The notes beneath the pieces were generated by a model, which saw nothing but the letters and a program-made list of their open reading frames with translations, did no database searches and was not told where the DNA came from. Shown one piece after another: positions 50,898 to 60,878 of a stretch of 64,000 nucleotides of DNA. The stretch is from Syntrophaceae bacterium UBA6252. GTDB taxonomy: Bacteria; Desulfobacterota; Syntrophia; Syntrophales; UBA6807. The stretch covers positions 1 to 64,000 of the forward strand of contig DJVQ01000045.1 in NCBI GenBank assembly GCA_002441265.1. Reading direction: 5' to 3'. The position numbers were made by a program, and so were the translations under genes. How positions within the stretch are numbered: position 1 is the first letter of the stretch; every line of letters begins with the position of its first letter.

Positions 50898-51917
50898 ATG
50901 GGCGGTTTCTTCAGCACACATAAGAAGAAAATTTTCTTTATCCTCCGGCTGTTCGTTTCCATAGTCATCCTGTTGTATCTGGTTACCCTTTTCGACTTCG
51001 AGAGGGTGGCCGAGGTGACCGGCCGGCTTCGCCTCTCCTATGTCTGGCCCGCTCCGTTCCTTTTGGCTCTCGGTCTTTATTCCGGTGGAATCCGCTGGAG
51101 TGTGCTGCTCCGGTACTTCGGGGTGCGGCTCGGGATGGGAGAGGGTTTTTTCTGTTATCTCATCGGCAATTTTTACGGAAGCGCGCTTCCCGGAGTGATC
51201 GGGGGCGATGCCGTACGCATCGGCATCTGTTCGGTGAGCAAGAAGAGGTCTGCGGTTGACATCACGGTTTCCGTCCTGATTGAGCGGATATGCGGCATTC
51301 TCGCACTGCTGACCGTGGGCACCGCTGCGATCGTTTCGCTCCCGCCGGTCCTGAAATCGGCCCTCGGGCCTGCCGTCGTGATGTCGGTCCCTTTGATGGC
51401 GGTGGCGACCCTTGCCGTTTTATCGTGCAGTTATGTGTTGTTCGGCAGGATTTCCCCGGGGTGGTTTAAAGGCCGCTTTGCCGGTCGGGGCGGCATCGGG
51501 GAAACAATCCTCAGAATGATCGATTATATAAAGGGAATTCCTGCCGCGGGGATTTCCCTTGTTTTCGTTTTGAGTGCTGCTTTTCAAGTTTCCGACATCC
51601 TGGCGTCTTATTTCCTGGCCAAAGCAATTCACATTGATTTGCCCCTGATTTTTTTCCTGGCGGTTTTTCCGATCGTCTACATTCTCACCGTTCTGCCGAT
51701 TTCTTTGGGAGGTCTCGGAGTGCGTGAGGGCGTCTTCGTATATCTGCTGACACGCGCAGGCATTCAGGCGTCGGACGCCGTGATGGTTTCGTTGCTGATC
51801 TATCTGAACCGGGTCCTGGTTAATTCATCGGGAGCGGTGCTTCAGATCTTCTGGAAACCGGAGGTTGGAGGCGCGGGAGCGGGGAAGCAACCTCCGAAGG
51901 AGTCGGATATTGTCTGA
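50898..51917 (+). CDS. UPF0104/YbhN-type membrane protein (flippase-like)
   Basis: 339 residues with about eight membrane segments. Family marks are NFYGSALPGVIGGDAVRIG and the late ISLGGLGVREGVFVYLL. This family includes the lysylphosphatidylglycerol-synthetase membrane region and AglD-like proteins, and has been suggested to flip lipid-linked substrates. Next to a GT2 polyprenyl-phosphate enzyme, I infer a role in moving a lipid-linked sugar across the inner membrane. The end overlaps the TTG start of the CapA gene. Confidence 0.85.
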   Translation: MGGFFSTHKKKIFFILRLFVSIVILLYLVTLFDFERVAEVTGRLRLSYVWPAPFLLALGLYSGGIRWSVLLRYFGVRLGMGEGFFCYLIGNFYGSALPGVIGGDAVRIGICSVSKKRSAVDITVSVLIERICGILALLTVGTAAIVSLPPVLKSALGPAVVMSVPLMAVATLAVLSCSYVLFGRISPGWFKGRFAGRGGIGETILRMIDYIKGIPAAGISLVFVLSAAFQVSDILASYFLAKAIHIDLPLIFFLAVFPIVYILTVLPISLGGLGVREGVFVYLLTRAGIQASDAVMVSLLIYLNRVLVNSSGAVLQIFWKPEVGGAGAGKQPPKESDIV

Positions 51918-53049
51918 CCTTCCATCGATCAAGCTGTCGGCCGTCGGCGACATCGCGCTGGGTGACCAGACCGTCTGTTACGGATACGGGGTACGATCGG
52001 CAGCCTGCGCAACAGGATACGATGCACTGTTTTCAGATATAAAAAAGACATGGCATGACTGCGATGTTGTCATGGGAAATCTGGAATTTGCACTCGCAAG
52101 CCCATCAGCGGGGGAACGATCCGATTTTTTTTCCATGATGAACCGCGGAATGGATGGAGGCGCCGACGCGCTGGCACAAGCGGGTGTGGGTCTTGTCAGC
52201 GTAGCAAACAATCACATATTCGAGCATGGTCCGGATGCGTTGAAGCGGACGTTGGCGAATCTGGAACGTGTTGGAATAGCGCATGTGGGAAGCAGGACAA
52301 AGCCGGTAGTGATCAAAGAGATGAAAGGGATGTCCCTTGCCTTTTTATCCTGGTCGCTTTTGCCGGATGTTTATTGGCCGGATGAAAATCCCTCAAATTA
52401 TTATAACGTGACGAGTGACATTCAGGATATTCTGGGAGAGGTCGCCATGGTTCGTGAAACGGTGGATCGTGTCGTCCTTTCCCTGCATTGGGGCAACGAA
52501 TTCATCCGGCAGCCGTCGAAGGACCAGCAGATTTCGGCACATCGATTGATCGACGGGGGTGTGGACGTGATCATCGGACACCATCCCCACATCCTCCAGC
52601 CGATTGAAACCTACGAAGGCGGAATCATTGTTTACAGCCTCGGGAATTGTATTTTCGACCATTGGGAAAGAACGGCAATGACCGGCGCGGTCGTCAGGAT
52701 TCTTATAGGCGACAGGATCGATTATGAGCTGCAACCTTTAGAGATTGACAGGAAGACTTACATCCCTGCGCCGTTGCATCGTGAAGACGGGCGGGCGAAA
52801 AAACTCATCGAAGAAATCAGCCGCCTTCATCCGTTGGACAGGGATGAGTATAACAGGGCGCTGTATGCAATCCGCTGTAAGTACAGGGTTTCGCTGATCA
52901 TGCATTTTGTGAGAAACATTCACCGGTATGATCTTCGGGATCTGCTTGGACTGCTGATATGGGGGATGAAAAGAATTATATTTATCTTTTCGATCATCGG
53001 AAAGGAGAAAAAAACCCCGGGTGTCGTTTACGAGGGACCCATAAGATAA
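51910..53049 (+). CDS. CapA-family protein (PGA_cap metallophosphatase fold)
   Basis: 379 residues from a TTG start, chosen because AAGGAG (51897-51902) lies seven bases upstream. CapA-type calcineurin-like fold: LSAVGDIALGD, VMGNLEFALA, SVANNHIFEHG, LSLHWGNEFI and IIGHHPHILQPIE give the metal ligands. In polyglutamate loci CapA takes part in polymer transport; in Gram-negative glycan loci its role is unclear. No signal peptide is seen. The C-terminus has a hydrophobic stretch (IIFIFSIIG) that may touch the membrane. Overlaps the preceding gene by 8 bp. Confidence 0.88.
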   Translation: MSDLPSIKLSAVGDIALGDQTVCYGYGVRSAACATGYDALFSDIKKTWHDCDVVMGNLEFALASPSAGERSDFFSMMNRGMDGGADALAQAGVGLVSVANNHIFEHGPDALKRTLANLERVGIAHVGSRTKPVVIKEMKGMSLAFLSWSLLPDVYWPDENPSNYYNVTSDIQDILGEVAMVRETVDRVVLSLHWGNEFIRQPSKDQQISAHRLIDGGVDVIIGHHPHILQPIETYEGGIIVYSLGNCIFDHWERTAMTGAVVRILIGDRIDYELQPLEIDRKTYIPAPLHREDGRAKKLIEEISRLHPLDRDEYNRALYAIRCKYRVSLIMHFVRNIHRYDLRDLLGLLIWGMKRIIFIFSIIGKEKKTPGVVYEGPIR

Positions 53050-53139
53050 GAATCTTTTCAACTGGGAGTGTGCGAATTTATTTGAAATTCCAGCGTGATC
53101 ATTTTCTGCAAAATCAGGTGCTAAAAGCGAGTACAAAAA

Positions 53140-53760
53140 ATGACTCAAAACGTGTTCGGATGGCGATCGATATTATCACTTCCCGGGATTTACAGATATT
53201 GCCAGAATATTCTGAGACGTCCCGGTTCCCGCACCGAACTGGTCGATAAATATATTCGTCCTGAACAGGGAATGAGTATCTTGGATCTGGGATGCGGCCC
53301 GGCTGCAATTCTGAAATACTTACCAGAAAATATCCATTACGTAGGCGTGGATGTCAGCGTAAAGTATATTGATGCGGCCAGGGCAACGTATGGCAATAAA
53401 GGTCATTTTTACTGCTTGCCGGTGGACGCCCTCCATGACGCCGGCATTGGCGGGTTCAACCTAGTCATGGGATTGGGTGTTCTGCATCATCTTGATGATA
53501 ACCAGGCCATGACTTTTTTTGACATCGCTGCCAATGTCTTGGAGCTGGACGGTCGTTGTTTAACCGTTGATCCCTGTTTCGTCCAGGGACAATCTCCCAT
53601 TGCGGGCATTTTAATTCACATGGACCGGGGAAAAAACGTACGGACAGCGGATAGATACGCCGCGCTGGCAAAAGACGCCTTTTCGCACATAACGTATAAT
53701 ATCCACCACGATAGACTGCGAGTTCCTTATACGCACCATATTATGGAGTGCCGGCGGTGA
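53140..53760 (+). CDS. class I SAM methyltransferase
   Basis: 206 residues. Motif I is MSILDLGCGPAAILKYLP, then YVGVDVSVKYIDAAR and the post-I motif NLVMGLGVLHHLDD. The C-terminus shows RTADRYAALAKDAF. Its substrate cannot be named. GC content here is markedly lower than in the first 39 kb, with many A/T-ending codons. The stop overlaps the start of another methyltransferase. Confidence 0.82.
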   Translation: MTQNVFGWRSILSLPGIYRYCQNILRRPGSRTELVDKYIRPEQGMSILDLGCGPAAILKYLPENIHYVGVDVSVKYIDAARATYGNKGHFYCLPVDALHDAGIGGFNLVMGLGVLHHLDDNQAMTFFDIAANVLELDGRCLTVDPCFVQGQSPIAGILIHMDRGKNVRTADRYAALAKDAFSHITYNIHHDRLRVPYTHHIMECRR

Positions 53761-54680
53761 TGGTTTCCAGGACGGAATCGTTTACCGATTGGAAGTATCT
53801 TTTGAATGAACTGCTGGACGGCCACAAAGAGACTCTGGCAAATGACCCGGAATTCATGAACCACGCCTTTAATCCGGCGGAATCCCGGGACCGTTGCCTC
53901 TCGGCAGGGAGCAAGCTTGAAATCCTCATGATCGAGGCTGAGCAAACGCTGCTGATGATTGAGCCTTATCTGCGCCCCGGGACGTGCATTTTAGAAATTG
54001 GCGGTGGGATAGGTTTGGTGTATGCCCTGTTGCGTACCCAAGGCCACGACATTGTATCGCTTGAGCCGGGAGGCGGAGGCTTTCGAAATCGTCACACGGC
54101 GGGTTTGCATCTATTGCGAGTGTTACGGGTAGATTCCGGGGGATGGCTCAAAATAGGGATTGAGGATTTTAATTCGCAGAATCGGCAATTTGATCTGATT
54201 TTTTCCTTTTTTGTTTTGGAACATTTGTCCTGTCTGAATCGAGCGTTTAATGTCATGGCCGGGGCACTAGAACAAAATGGATTGATGGTCCATCGCTGTC
54301 CGAATTACGATATACCTTTTGAACCACATTACAATGTGTTGCTCGTTCCCTTTAAGCCGGAGTTGACGGCTTTGATTTATCCTGCCCTGAACAAAAAGGA
54401 ACTGTGGCGGAATTTGTGCTTCACCACCACGAGAGGGATCACCAAGCTGTGTGTCCGCAATGGAATGCGGCCGCTGTTCCGCAAAGGTATGATGGCCTCG
54501 GCTTTCGAGCGTGTTTTGACCGATTCCCTATTTGCCCGCCGCAAGCGGGGTTTTGTCAGGCTGGCCCGGTTTCTTTGCTCAACAGGGATGCTCAAGCTGG
54601 TCCGGCGGTTGCCCGCTGTTTTGGATACACCCATGGAATTTATGGCAACAAAGTCTCAAAGTGTCAAACGATCAAGATGA
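53760..54680 (+). CDS. class I SAM methyltransferase
   Basis: 306 residues from ATG 53760, which overlaps the previous stop; a GTG at 53748 is also possible. A helical N-terminus precedes motif I CILEIGGGIGLVYALLR, then DIVSLEPGG, FDLIFSFFVLEHLSCLNRAF and the C-terminal domain. NYDIPFEPHYNVLLVPFKP is typical of methyltransferases found in glycan loci. Low GC, like its neighbour. The 223 bp that follow contain no gene. Confidence 0.8.
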   Translation: MVSRTESFTDWKYLLNELLDGHKETLANDPEFMNHAFNPAESRDRCLSAGSKLEILMIEAEQTLLMIEPYLRPGTCILEIGGGIGLVYALLRTQGHDIVSLEPGGGGFRNRHTAGLHLLRVLRVDSGGWLKIGIEDFNSQNRQFDLIFSFFVLEHLSCLNRAFNVMAGALEQNGLMVHRCPNYDIPFEPHYNVLLVPFKPELTALIYPALNKKELWRNLCFTTTRGITKLCVRNGMRPLFRKGMMASAFERVLTDSLFARRKRGFVRLARFLCSTGMLKLVRRLPAVLDTPMEFMATKSQSVKRSR

Positions 54681-54903
54681 GATTTTCAAATCGACATTCA
54701 TGAATCGAAAGTAAAGAAAGGCCGTGTCCGGGAGGCAGCGGGTCTTTGAAGCGCTCTAGATCTGTTGTGCATCATTGATGCCCTTGGCTTTTTGCTCATA
54801 CCATGTTTTGCCACATCTGAAGATCTCTCCGGGAACATATGTTTATTCTGTCAGAACTGTCTTCGGCGGTCGTAATAGTCATATTTATCAGCGGAGATAA
54901 CCA

Positions 54904-56049
54904 TTGAAAAAGATTCCCTTCAACCGTCCGTTCATTGTCGGCAAGGAGTTGTACTACATTGCACAGGCGGTTCAGAGCGGGCATCTGGCCGGCGACGGGG
55001 TCTTCACGAAGAAGTGCAACGAGTGGATGGAACGGGAATTCGATGCGAAGAGGGTCCTCCTGACCAATTCAGGTACCGCCGCGCTGGACATGTCCGCCAT
55101 CCTGTGTGACCTCAAGCCGGGGGATGAAGTGATCATGCCCGCTTTCACCTTTGTCTCCACAGCCAATGCATTTGTGCTGCGCGGAGCGCAGGTCAGGTTC
55201 ATCGATATTCGTCCCGATACCCTGAACATCGACGAGCGTCTGATCGAATCCGCCGTCAATGGGAAGACAAGGGTCATCGTGCCGGTCCACTATGCAGGCG
55301 TCGCGTGTGAGATGGATGCAATCATGGAAATCGCGAGGAAACATGATCTGCTGGTTGTGGAGGATGCGGCACAGGGAGTGAAAGCGACCTATAAGGAACG
55401 TCACCTGGGCACCATCGGCCACCTTGGCGTCTACAGCTTTCACGAAACGAAGAATTTCATCAGCGGCGAGGGCGGAGCCCTTGTGATCAATGACGACAGA
55501 TTCATCGAACGGGCGGAACACGTCAGGGAAAAGGGAACGAACCGCAGCAATTTTTTCCGCGGGGAAGTGGATAAATACACCTGGGTCGATATCGGCTCAT
55601 CCTATCTTCCTTCGGAGATCGTTGCGGCCTTTCTTTACGCGCAGCTTGAAGAAGCCGACGCCATCATGCGCAGGAGGAACAAGATATTCAGTTATTATCT
55701 GGAGCGGTTCGCGCCGCTATGCGAAACCGGTCTCTTCAGGATGCATGGATGTCCGTCGGGATGCCGGCACAACGCACACCTTTTTTATCTGCTGATCGAT
55801 ACCGCCCCGGGGGATCGCGACCGGCTGATCGCGTACCTGAAGGAGAGAAATATTATGGCGGTGTTTCACTATGTCCCCCTGCATACGTCGCCGATGGGAC
55901 TGCGCATGGGTTACAAAGAGGGTGACCTTCCCGTTACGGAAGACGTGAGCGGGCGCCTGGTCCGTCTGCCCTGTTATTTTGAATTGACGAGGGAAGAACA
56001 GGACAGGGTGATTGACGGTGTGCTCGGGTTTTTCGGAAGAGCCGGGTAA
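54904..56049 (+). CDS. wecE: WecE-type dTDP-4-amino-4,6-dideoxygalactose transaminase
   Basis: PLP enzyme of the DegT/DnrJ/EryC1/StrS family that aminates dTDP-4-keto-6-deoxyglucose to dTDP-Fuc4N. 381 residues from a TTG start after CGGAGA. Close resemblance to E. coli WecE is visible along the length: IPFNRPFIVGKELYYI, GDEVIMPAFTFVSTANAF, VHYAGVACEMDAIM, EDAAQGV and the Schiff-base Lys183 in SFHETKNFISGEGGA, then HVREKGTNRSNFFRGEVDKY. The enzymes making its substrate (RmlA, RmlB) are not in the window. The product could feed the formyltransferase at 48993. Confidence 0.93.
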   Translation: MKKIPFNRPFIVGKELYYIAQAVQSGHLAGDGVFTKKCNEWMEREFDAKRVLLTNSGTAALDMSAILCDLKPGDEVIMPAFTFVSTANAFVLRGAQVRFIDIRPDTLNIDERLIESAVNGKTRVIVPVHYAGVACEMDAIMEIARKHDLLVVEDAAQGVKATYKERHLGTIGHLGVYSFHETKNFISGEGGALVINDDRFIERAEHVREKGTNRSNFFRGEVDKYTWVDIGSSYLPSEIVAAFLYAQLEEADAIMRRRNKIFSYYLERFAPLCETGLFRMHGCPSGCRHNAHLFYLLIDTAPGDRDRLIAYLKERNIMAVFHYVPLHTSPMGLRMGYKEGDLPVTEDVSGRLVRLPCYFELTREEQDRVIDGVLGFFGRAG

Positions 56050-56177
56050 ATGCTCGCAGGATCCTCTCATTTATTCATTCATCAGATGTGTATGTTGACG
56101 GTGATGCATTGAATCCCCAATTATCAGTGTTGAAGACTCTTTTTCATAAAGTTCGAAAACGACATGGCAGGATCATC

Positions 56178-56951
56178 ATGAGCGATTATCATTGCAAGGA
56201 CAACCCCGGTTTTTCAGAGCCGGTGTGTCAACTGTTGACATTGAATCAGTTCCTGGATGCAAATTTCAAGAAATGGGCGTGCCATGAAATAGGATGGCAG
56301 TTCGGCTTCAACAGAAAACTTTGGGAATATGCCGTCATCCTTCAGGCGATTGAACATTATGGAAAAATCGGCGGACACGGTCTCGGTTTCGGCGTGGGGC
56401 AGGAACCGATTGTCCCGGTGTTGTTGCGCCATGGGGCTCGATTGCTGGTATCCGATCTGTGCGACGAGGAGGCTCAGGCCCGGGGTTGGTCGCGCATGAA
56501 GTTTGACGTTGAATCGACCGGGGCGCTGTCCTTTCGATTTGTCGACATGAATGAGATTCAGGCCGATTTGAGGGGATTCGATTTTCTGTGGTCATGCGGA
56601 TCGCTGGAGCATATAGGCGGATTGGACCACGGCATGAGATTCATTGAAAATGCAATGAACTGTTTGAGGAATGGCGGGTTTGCCGTGCACACGACGGAGT
56701 TTACATTGACTTCAAACGATACGACTTATGATACCCCCGCCCTGTCTTTTTACAGAGAAAGGGATATTGTCGCACTGGCCAAGAGACTGAGGGAAAAAGG
56801 TTATGTGCTCGAATTGAATCTGAATCGCGGAGACCACGAACTCGACCGAATTGTTTTTGCCGAACCGCCTCCCTGGGAGTTGAGCCTCAAAGAAACGATC
56901 TGCGGTCACACCATAACATCCATGGTTCTCGTAATACACAAACCCGAGTAA
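56178..56951 (+). CDS. SAM methyltransferase-like protein
   Basis: 257 residues from ATG 56178, chosen because GGCAGGATC precedes it; an upstream GTG at 56088 would add 30 residues. SDYHCKDNPGFSEPVCQLL, GHGLGFGVGQEPIVPVLLRHGARLLVSDLCDE (SAM-binding region, given in parts) and FDFLWSCGSLEHIGGLDHGM support a class I methyltransferase. It was likely acquired with its neighbours. The substrate is unknown. The 131 bp after it hold nothing notable. Confidence 0.75.
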   Translation: MSDYHCKDNPGFSEPVCQLLTLNQFLDANFKKWACHEIGWQFGFNRKLWEYAVILQAIEHYGKIGGHGLGFGVGQEPIVPVLLRHGARLLVSDLCDEEAQARGWSRMKFDVESTGALSFRFVDMNEIQADLRGFDFLWSCGSLEHIGGLDHGMRFIENAMNCLRNGGFAVHTTEFTLTSNDTTYDTPALSFYRERDIVALAKRLREKGYVLELNLNRGDHELDRIVFAEPPPWELSLKETICGHTITSMVLVIHKPE

Positions 56952-57082
56952 AAGTCGACGCGTCCCGATGCGCCGGAGAAGAACGGGACGGCTTCTCCTC
57001 CATTGCATGCGTCGTATTCGCATCCGCTTTCTTCATTCGGTGATTCCGGGCGCATCGTTTTGAAATATTGAACTGATTCGAC

Positions 57083-59419
57083 ATGACGATCAATCAGATG
57101 AAAAAGGATACGCCGAACCATACCTGCAGAGCCGTAAACGGCATCGTTTTTTTGATCGCCCTGGTTTTTTCTCTGGTCCTGCAGGGAGCACTGCCTTTTG
57201 TCATGATGCCGACGATGGGCCAGGCGGTCTGGACAACAGGCTTCGCACAGTCTTTTCTCAACGATTCCGTGTTCGGTATCTGGGCGCATAACTTTGGTGC
57301 CCCGCAGCCGGCATACATCGCTTTCGGTCTGGCCGGCGCCTGGCTTACGGCGGTTTTCATGAGGCTCGGTTTACACGCGGCCGATGCGTACTCCGCGATG
57401 GTCGCCGTATGGATGAGTGTTTCTTTTGTTTCGGCATACCTTCTGGCAAGGAACTTTTCAGTTACTCCCATACTTTCCACACTGGCCGCAACCTGTTGGC
57501 TGACAATGCCCGTCATCTGGGCTCATGCCGGATACTGCATGCTGTCAACGGGTATGGCATTGCTTCCCTTCTATTTCCTGTTCTCGATCAAAATATTCGA
57601 GGGAAGAAGCGGGTGGATACCGGGCATCGAGCGTGAAAAGCCCGCATGGCTGTTCCTGTACCCGTTTGTCTGTATTATTTCCGTCTTCATGGATGGGTAT
57701 AGTTTCATGATGTTTGCCGTGGGGTCAACCATCCTTGGCTTATGGTTCTTCATTTCGAATGGCGGACAAAACAGAAAACACTTGATGCTGGTTTCCTTTC
57801 CGGTCCATATCGTGGGCCTGGGAGTCGCCTATATTCTTTATGCCCTTTATATCGGAAAATCCGGGTTTAGCGACGCGCCGCCGGATTTTTTCCGCGGCTG
57901 GGGAGTGGATCTCACTTTTATTCTCATTCCGACAAGAGGAATGCACTGGCTGCCGGATTTGATTGGATGGAGCGTTTCCCGTTCCCCTAAAATTTTTTTT
58001 GGCGACGCGTCTGTCTGGATATCATCTTTTTCCATCCCGGTAATCATCGGTGCCGTTTGGGCTGCTCTGATTTCCGGGCAGAAAAAGAAACTGGTTATCG
58101 GCCTGGCGATGATCAGCCTCTTTGGTTTTTACATGTCTTTGGGCCCGTCAATCAAGTTCAACAGCACCAAGCCTCCGGGGGAAAAGCTCGGTGCGCTGAT
58201 GCCGGAGCGGTATGCGATCGCACCGAACGGATCCGGCTTCCTGTCGAAGAATCTGCCGGGATTCAAGAACATGCGTGCCAGTTATCGATGGGGCGCTCTG
58301 GGGGTGTTTGGCGCCTGGGCATTGCTTGTTTCTTCGATGTCGGCGGAGAACAGGAGAAGGACCGTTTTCGGTTCCGTGGCTCTCCTGGGGATCGTTATGC
58401 TGCTCAATTTGCCAAACCCATCGTTTAAATGGAAGAATTACACCTCAAACCGTTCCATGTTCCTGAGGCTTGAATCGGATGTTGTCGATGACATGAGGAT
58501 GTTTCTTCATCCGGGAGAGCGGGTTGCATTTCTGCCGTGGAGGAATGATTTCCTCGCCAATTACGTCGCTTCGAAACTGAATGTCGTTTCTTTCAACATA
58601 GGAGGCGACAAGAACCTGGAGGACGCAAGAAAACATTGGCCTGCGATCATGCGGGACTTTCCGATCGCCAAGGTGGATGACGAATTTGCCGGTCGTGTTT
58701 ATCTGATGCTGACGAGGAAAGAAGCGGACTGCATTGTCTTTCCCTACATTGACATGCTCTGGGCAGCCCACTCCTGGCCGTATCCGGTCAAATTCAAGGA
58801 ACAGTTTGTGCCTGTAATCGAGCGGCTGGCCGGTTCCGGACTTGTCGAGATCACGGATCGTGATTTCTTTGCGGTTGTGCGGTTGAAAAGTTTTCCCTCG
58901 GAGAAGGTATTCTATCCGATGACGGTGCGAGACGGGAATTTTTCCCTGTTCCGCGTGTTGGGAGACGGCTGGAACAAGGTCAGAAAGGGGTGCGTATGGT
59001 CCGGAGAGAACGCCGGCCTGGCGCTGCCCATACCGGAAGATTGCTCTTCCGCGGCATGCTCGGCGACTCTGGATTTCTTTGTATTCGGTGCATCCGCGGA
59101 GAAACCCGTTGAAGTCTCCTTTACCTATGGTACCGGAAACGGGGTAAAGGAAGAAAAGATCGTCGCGACGGACAATGCCCGGTCAAGTGTCGACATTCCT
59201 CTCCCTCGAACCGGAAAAAGTCAAAATGTCGGTGTCAATGTCCGGCAGTCCGTTTTGCCGGGATCGTCAGCTCCTTCCACTGACACCGGAGCCCCGGGGA
59301 TCGCCCTGAGCGCCGTGAGACTGCTCTCGTGCGATACGAATGAAGATGAGACGGAGTCCCTCACCCGCCTCCCCTCCGGATTGCGTCCGATGCCGAGGCG
59401 GGGACTGGACTTACAGTAA
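57083..59419 (+). CDS. GT-C-like multi-pass membrane protein with C-terminal soluble domain
   Basis: 778 residues, no exact family recognised. The first 450 residues hold about 11-12 membrane helices; the first periplasmic loop (MMPTMGQAVWTTGFAQSF) and NDSVFGIWAHNFGAP lie where GT-C enzymes bind the donor. A soluble periplasmic region follows, ending in a beta-rich part from about 615 (GDGWNKVRKGCVWSGENAGLALPIP) that resembles DUF7024-type domains at the ends of membrane-bound glycosyl- or phosphoglyceroltransferases. I infer a lipid-linked-sugar-dependent transferase, matching the protein at 44390. Followed by a GT2 after 106 bp. Confidence 0.65.
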   Translation: MTINQMKKDTPNHTCRAVNGIVFLIALVFSLVLQGALPFVMMPTMGQAVWTTGFAQSFLNDSVFGIWAHNFGAPQPAYIAFGLAGAWLTAVFMRLGLHAADAYSAMVAVWMSVSFVSAYLLARNFSVTPILSTLAATCWLTMPVIWAHAGYCMLSTGMALLPFYFLFSIKIFEGRSGWIPGIEREKPAWLFLYPFVCIISVFMDGYSFMMFAVGSTILGLWFFISNGGQNRKHLMLVSFPVHIVGLGVAYILYALYIGKSGFSDAPPDFFRGWGVDLTFILIPTRGMHWLPDLIGWSVSRSPKIFFGDASVWISSFSIPVIIGAVWAALISGQKKKLVIGLAMISLFGFYMSLGPSIKFNSTKPPGEKLGALMPERYAIAPNGSGFLSKNLPGFKNMRASYRWGALGVFGAWALLVSSMSAENRRRTVFGSVALLGIVMLLNLPNPSFKWKNYTSNRSMFLRLESDVVDDMRMFLHPGERVAFLPWRNDFLANYVASKLNVVSFNIGGDKNLEDARKHWPAIMRDFPIAKVDDEFAGRVYLMLTRKEADCIVFPYIDMLWAAHSWPYPVKFKEQFVPVIERLAGSGLVEITDRDFFAVVRLKSFPSEKVFYPMTVRDGNFSLFRVLGDGWNKVRKGCVWSGENAGLALPIPEDCSSAACSATLDFFVFGASAEKPVEVSFTYGTGNGVKEEKIVATDNARSSVDIPLPRTGKSQNVGVNVRQSVLPGSSAPSTDTGAPGIALSAVRLLSCDTNEDETESLTRLPSGLRPMPRRGLDLQ

Positions 59420-59525
59420 GGTTGGCGTTCATTGGAAATACGGGTGCCAATTGATGAAGGGGCGGAAATTTCAGTAGACGGTTATTCGTTCAAAAGGGCG
59501 AAGAACCGGGGGGGAAAAAAGCGAA

Positions 59526-60521
59526 ATGAAGCTTGTCATCCAGATACCCTGTTATAACGAGGCGGAAACACTCGCTTTGGCGCTTGCCGAATTGCCGAGG
59601 GAAGTGCCCGGTTTCGACATTGTCGAATGGCTCGTCATCGATGACGGCAGCACCGATGACACCGTCAGAGTGGCTGAGGAAAACGGCGTCGACCACATCG
59701 TGCGGCACACCCGGAACCAGGGCCTGGCAAGGGCCTTCATGACCGGCATCAATGCCTGCCTGCGCTTTGGGGCGGACTGTATCGTCAACACCGATGCCGA
59801 CAACCAGTACAACGCCGATGACATCCCGCTTCTGGTGGCCCCTGTTGTCGAAGGACGTGCCGACATCGTCGTGGGTACCCGGCCGATCGAGACCATCGAG
59901 CATTTCTCCCCAGCCAAAAAGTTCCTCCAGAAACTGGGAAGCTGGGTTGTCCGGATCGCCAGCAAGACCGACATCCCTGACGCCCCAAGCGGTTTCCGTG
60001 CCATGAGCCGGGCCGCCGCCCAGCGCATCATCGTATTCAACGACTACACGTACACCCTGGAGACCATCATCCAGGCGGGACAGAAGAACATGGCCATTAC
60101 GTCGGTACCCGTGAGGGTGAACGAAGACCTTCGCCCATCGCGGCTGCTGAAGAGCGTTCCGTCCTACGTCAGGCACAGCATCGTCACCATCGTCCGGATT
60201 TTTGTCATCTATCGGCCTTTTCGTTTCTTCGGGTGGATCGGGGCCGTGTTGTTCGGACTCGGCTTGTTGATCGGCATCCGGTTCATATGGTTTTACATCA
60301 ACGGACAAGGGGGAGGGCATGTTCAGTCCCTGATCCTGTCAAGCATACTTCTCGGAATGGGGTTTCAGACTTTCCTCGTGGCCTTTGTCGCCGATCTGCT
60401 GTCTGCCAACCGGAAGCTTTCCGAAGAAGTGAGATACGACATGAAGGCGATCACAAACGAATTGATCGATAAAAGAAAAACGGCAGCCGGTTACGGGGAA
60501 CACGGTCGGCCCGGTCCATGA
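59526..60521 (+). CDS. GT2 polyprenyl-phosphate glycosyltransferase (DPM1/GtrB-like)
   Basis: 331 residues. VIQIPCYNEAETLALALAEL, VIDDGSTDDTVRVAEENG, the DxD site in CIVNTDADNQYNADDI, and DAPSGFRAMSR. Two C-terminal membrane helices (about 238-262 and 275-300) give the GtrB layout. Cytoplasmic formation of an undecaprenyl-phosphate sugar is inferred. A purine-rich run precedes the ATG. It is the counterpart of the GT2 at 47925 in the second membrane module. Confidence 0.9.
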   Translation: MKLVIQIPCYNEAETLALALAELPREVPGFDIVEWLVIDDGSTDDTVRVAEENGVDHIVRHTRNQGLARAFMTGINACLRFGADCIVNTDADNQYNADDIPLLVAPVVEGRADIVVGTRPIETIEHFSPAKKFLQKLGSWVVRIASKTDIPDAPSGFRAMSRAAAQRIIVFNDYTYTLETIIQAGQKNMAITSVPVRVNEDLRPSRLLKSVPSYVRHSIVTIVRIFVIYRPFRFFGWIGAVLFGLGLLIGIRFIWFYINGQGGGHVQSLILSSILLGMGFQTFLVAFVADLLSANRKLSEEVRYDMKAITNELIDKRKTAAGYGEHGRPGP

Positions 60522-60878
60522 TCGGGGCTTGGAACAGGGATACAACGGTGCCGGGATATTGAAGGCATGTTTGAGGTGAGGAAACGGATGACCGATAATA
60601 GAGGAGTGACCCGGTCATCCGGGGCGATCATGAAACAATCCATGTATGGCGGTGTGTACCCTGTGATTTCGAGAGAGTACATCGGGAAGTCGGAGGATCA
60701 TGTTCTTCTGATGTCCTGCGATTGCGCGCACGATACATACTGCAAAACAAAAATAATGCCGCTGCCGGGAAAGAAGACGACCCGAAAGAAGATGCACGCC
60801 CGTATGGAACGTCCCGGGCGAAGGGTGTCGTCCGCCGGAACGATGAGGCATTAGCCCGCATCTCAAAGAGAAAGCTTC
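60522..60878 (+). other. 357-bp gap without supported gene
   Basis: A 95-codon frame at 60567-60854 is open, but its product is basic, has no recognisable motif and lacks a good ribosome site; I do not call it. No promoter, terminator or repeat stands out. It may be the remnant of a gene lost from this exchangeable region. Confidence 0.4.

Noticed and set aside
60567..60854. 95-codon plus-strand frame between the GT2 and a methyltransferase
   Set aside because: Basic, motif-free product without a ribosome site; treated as non-coding gap.
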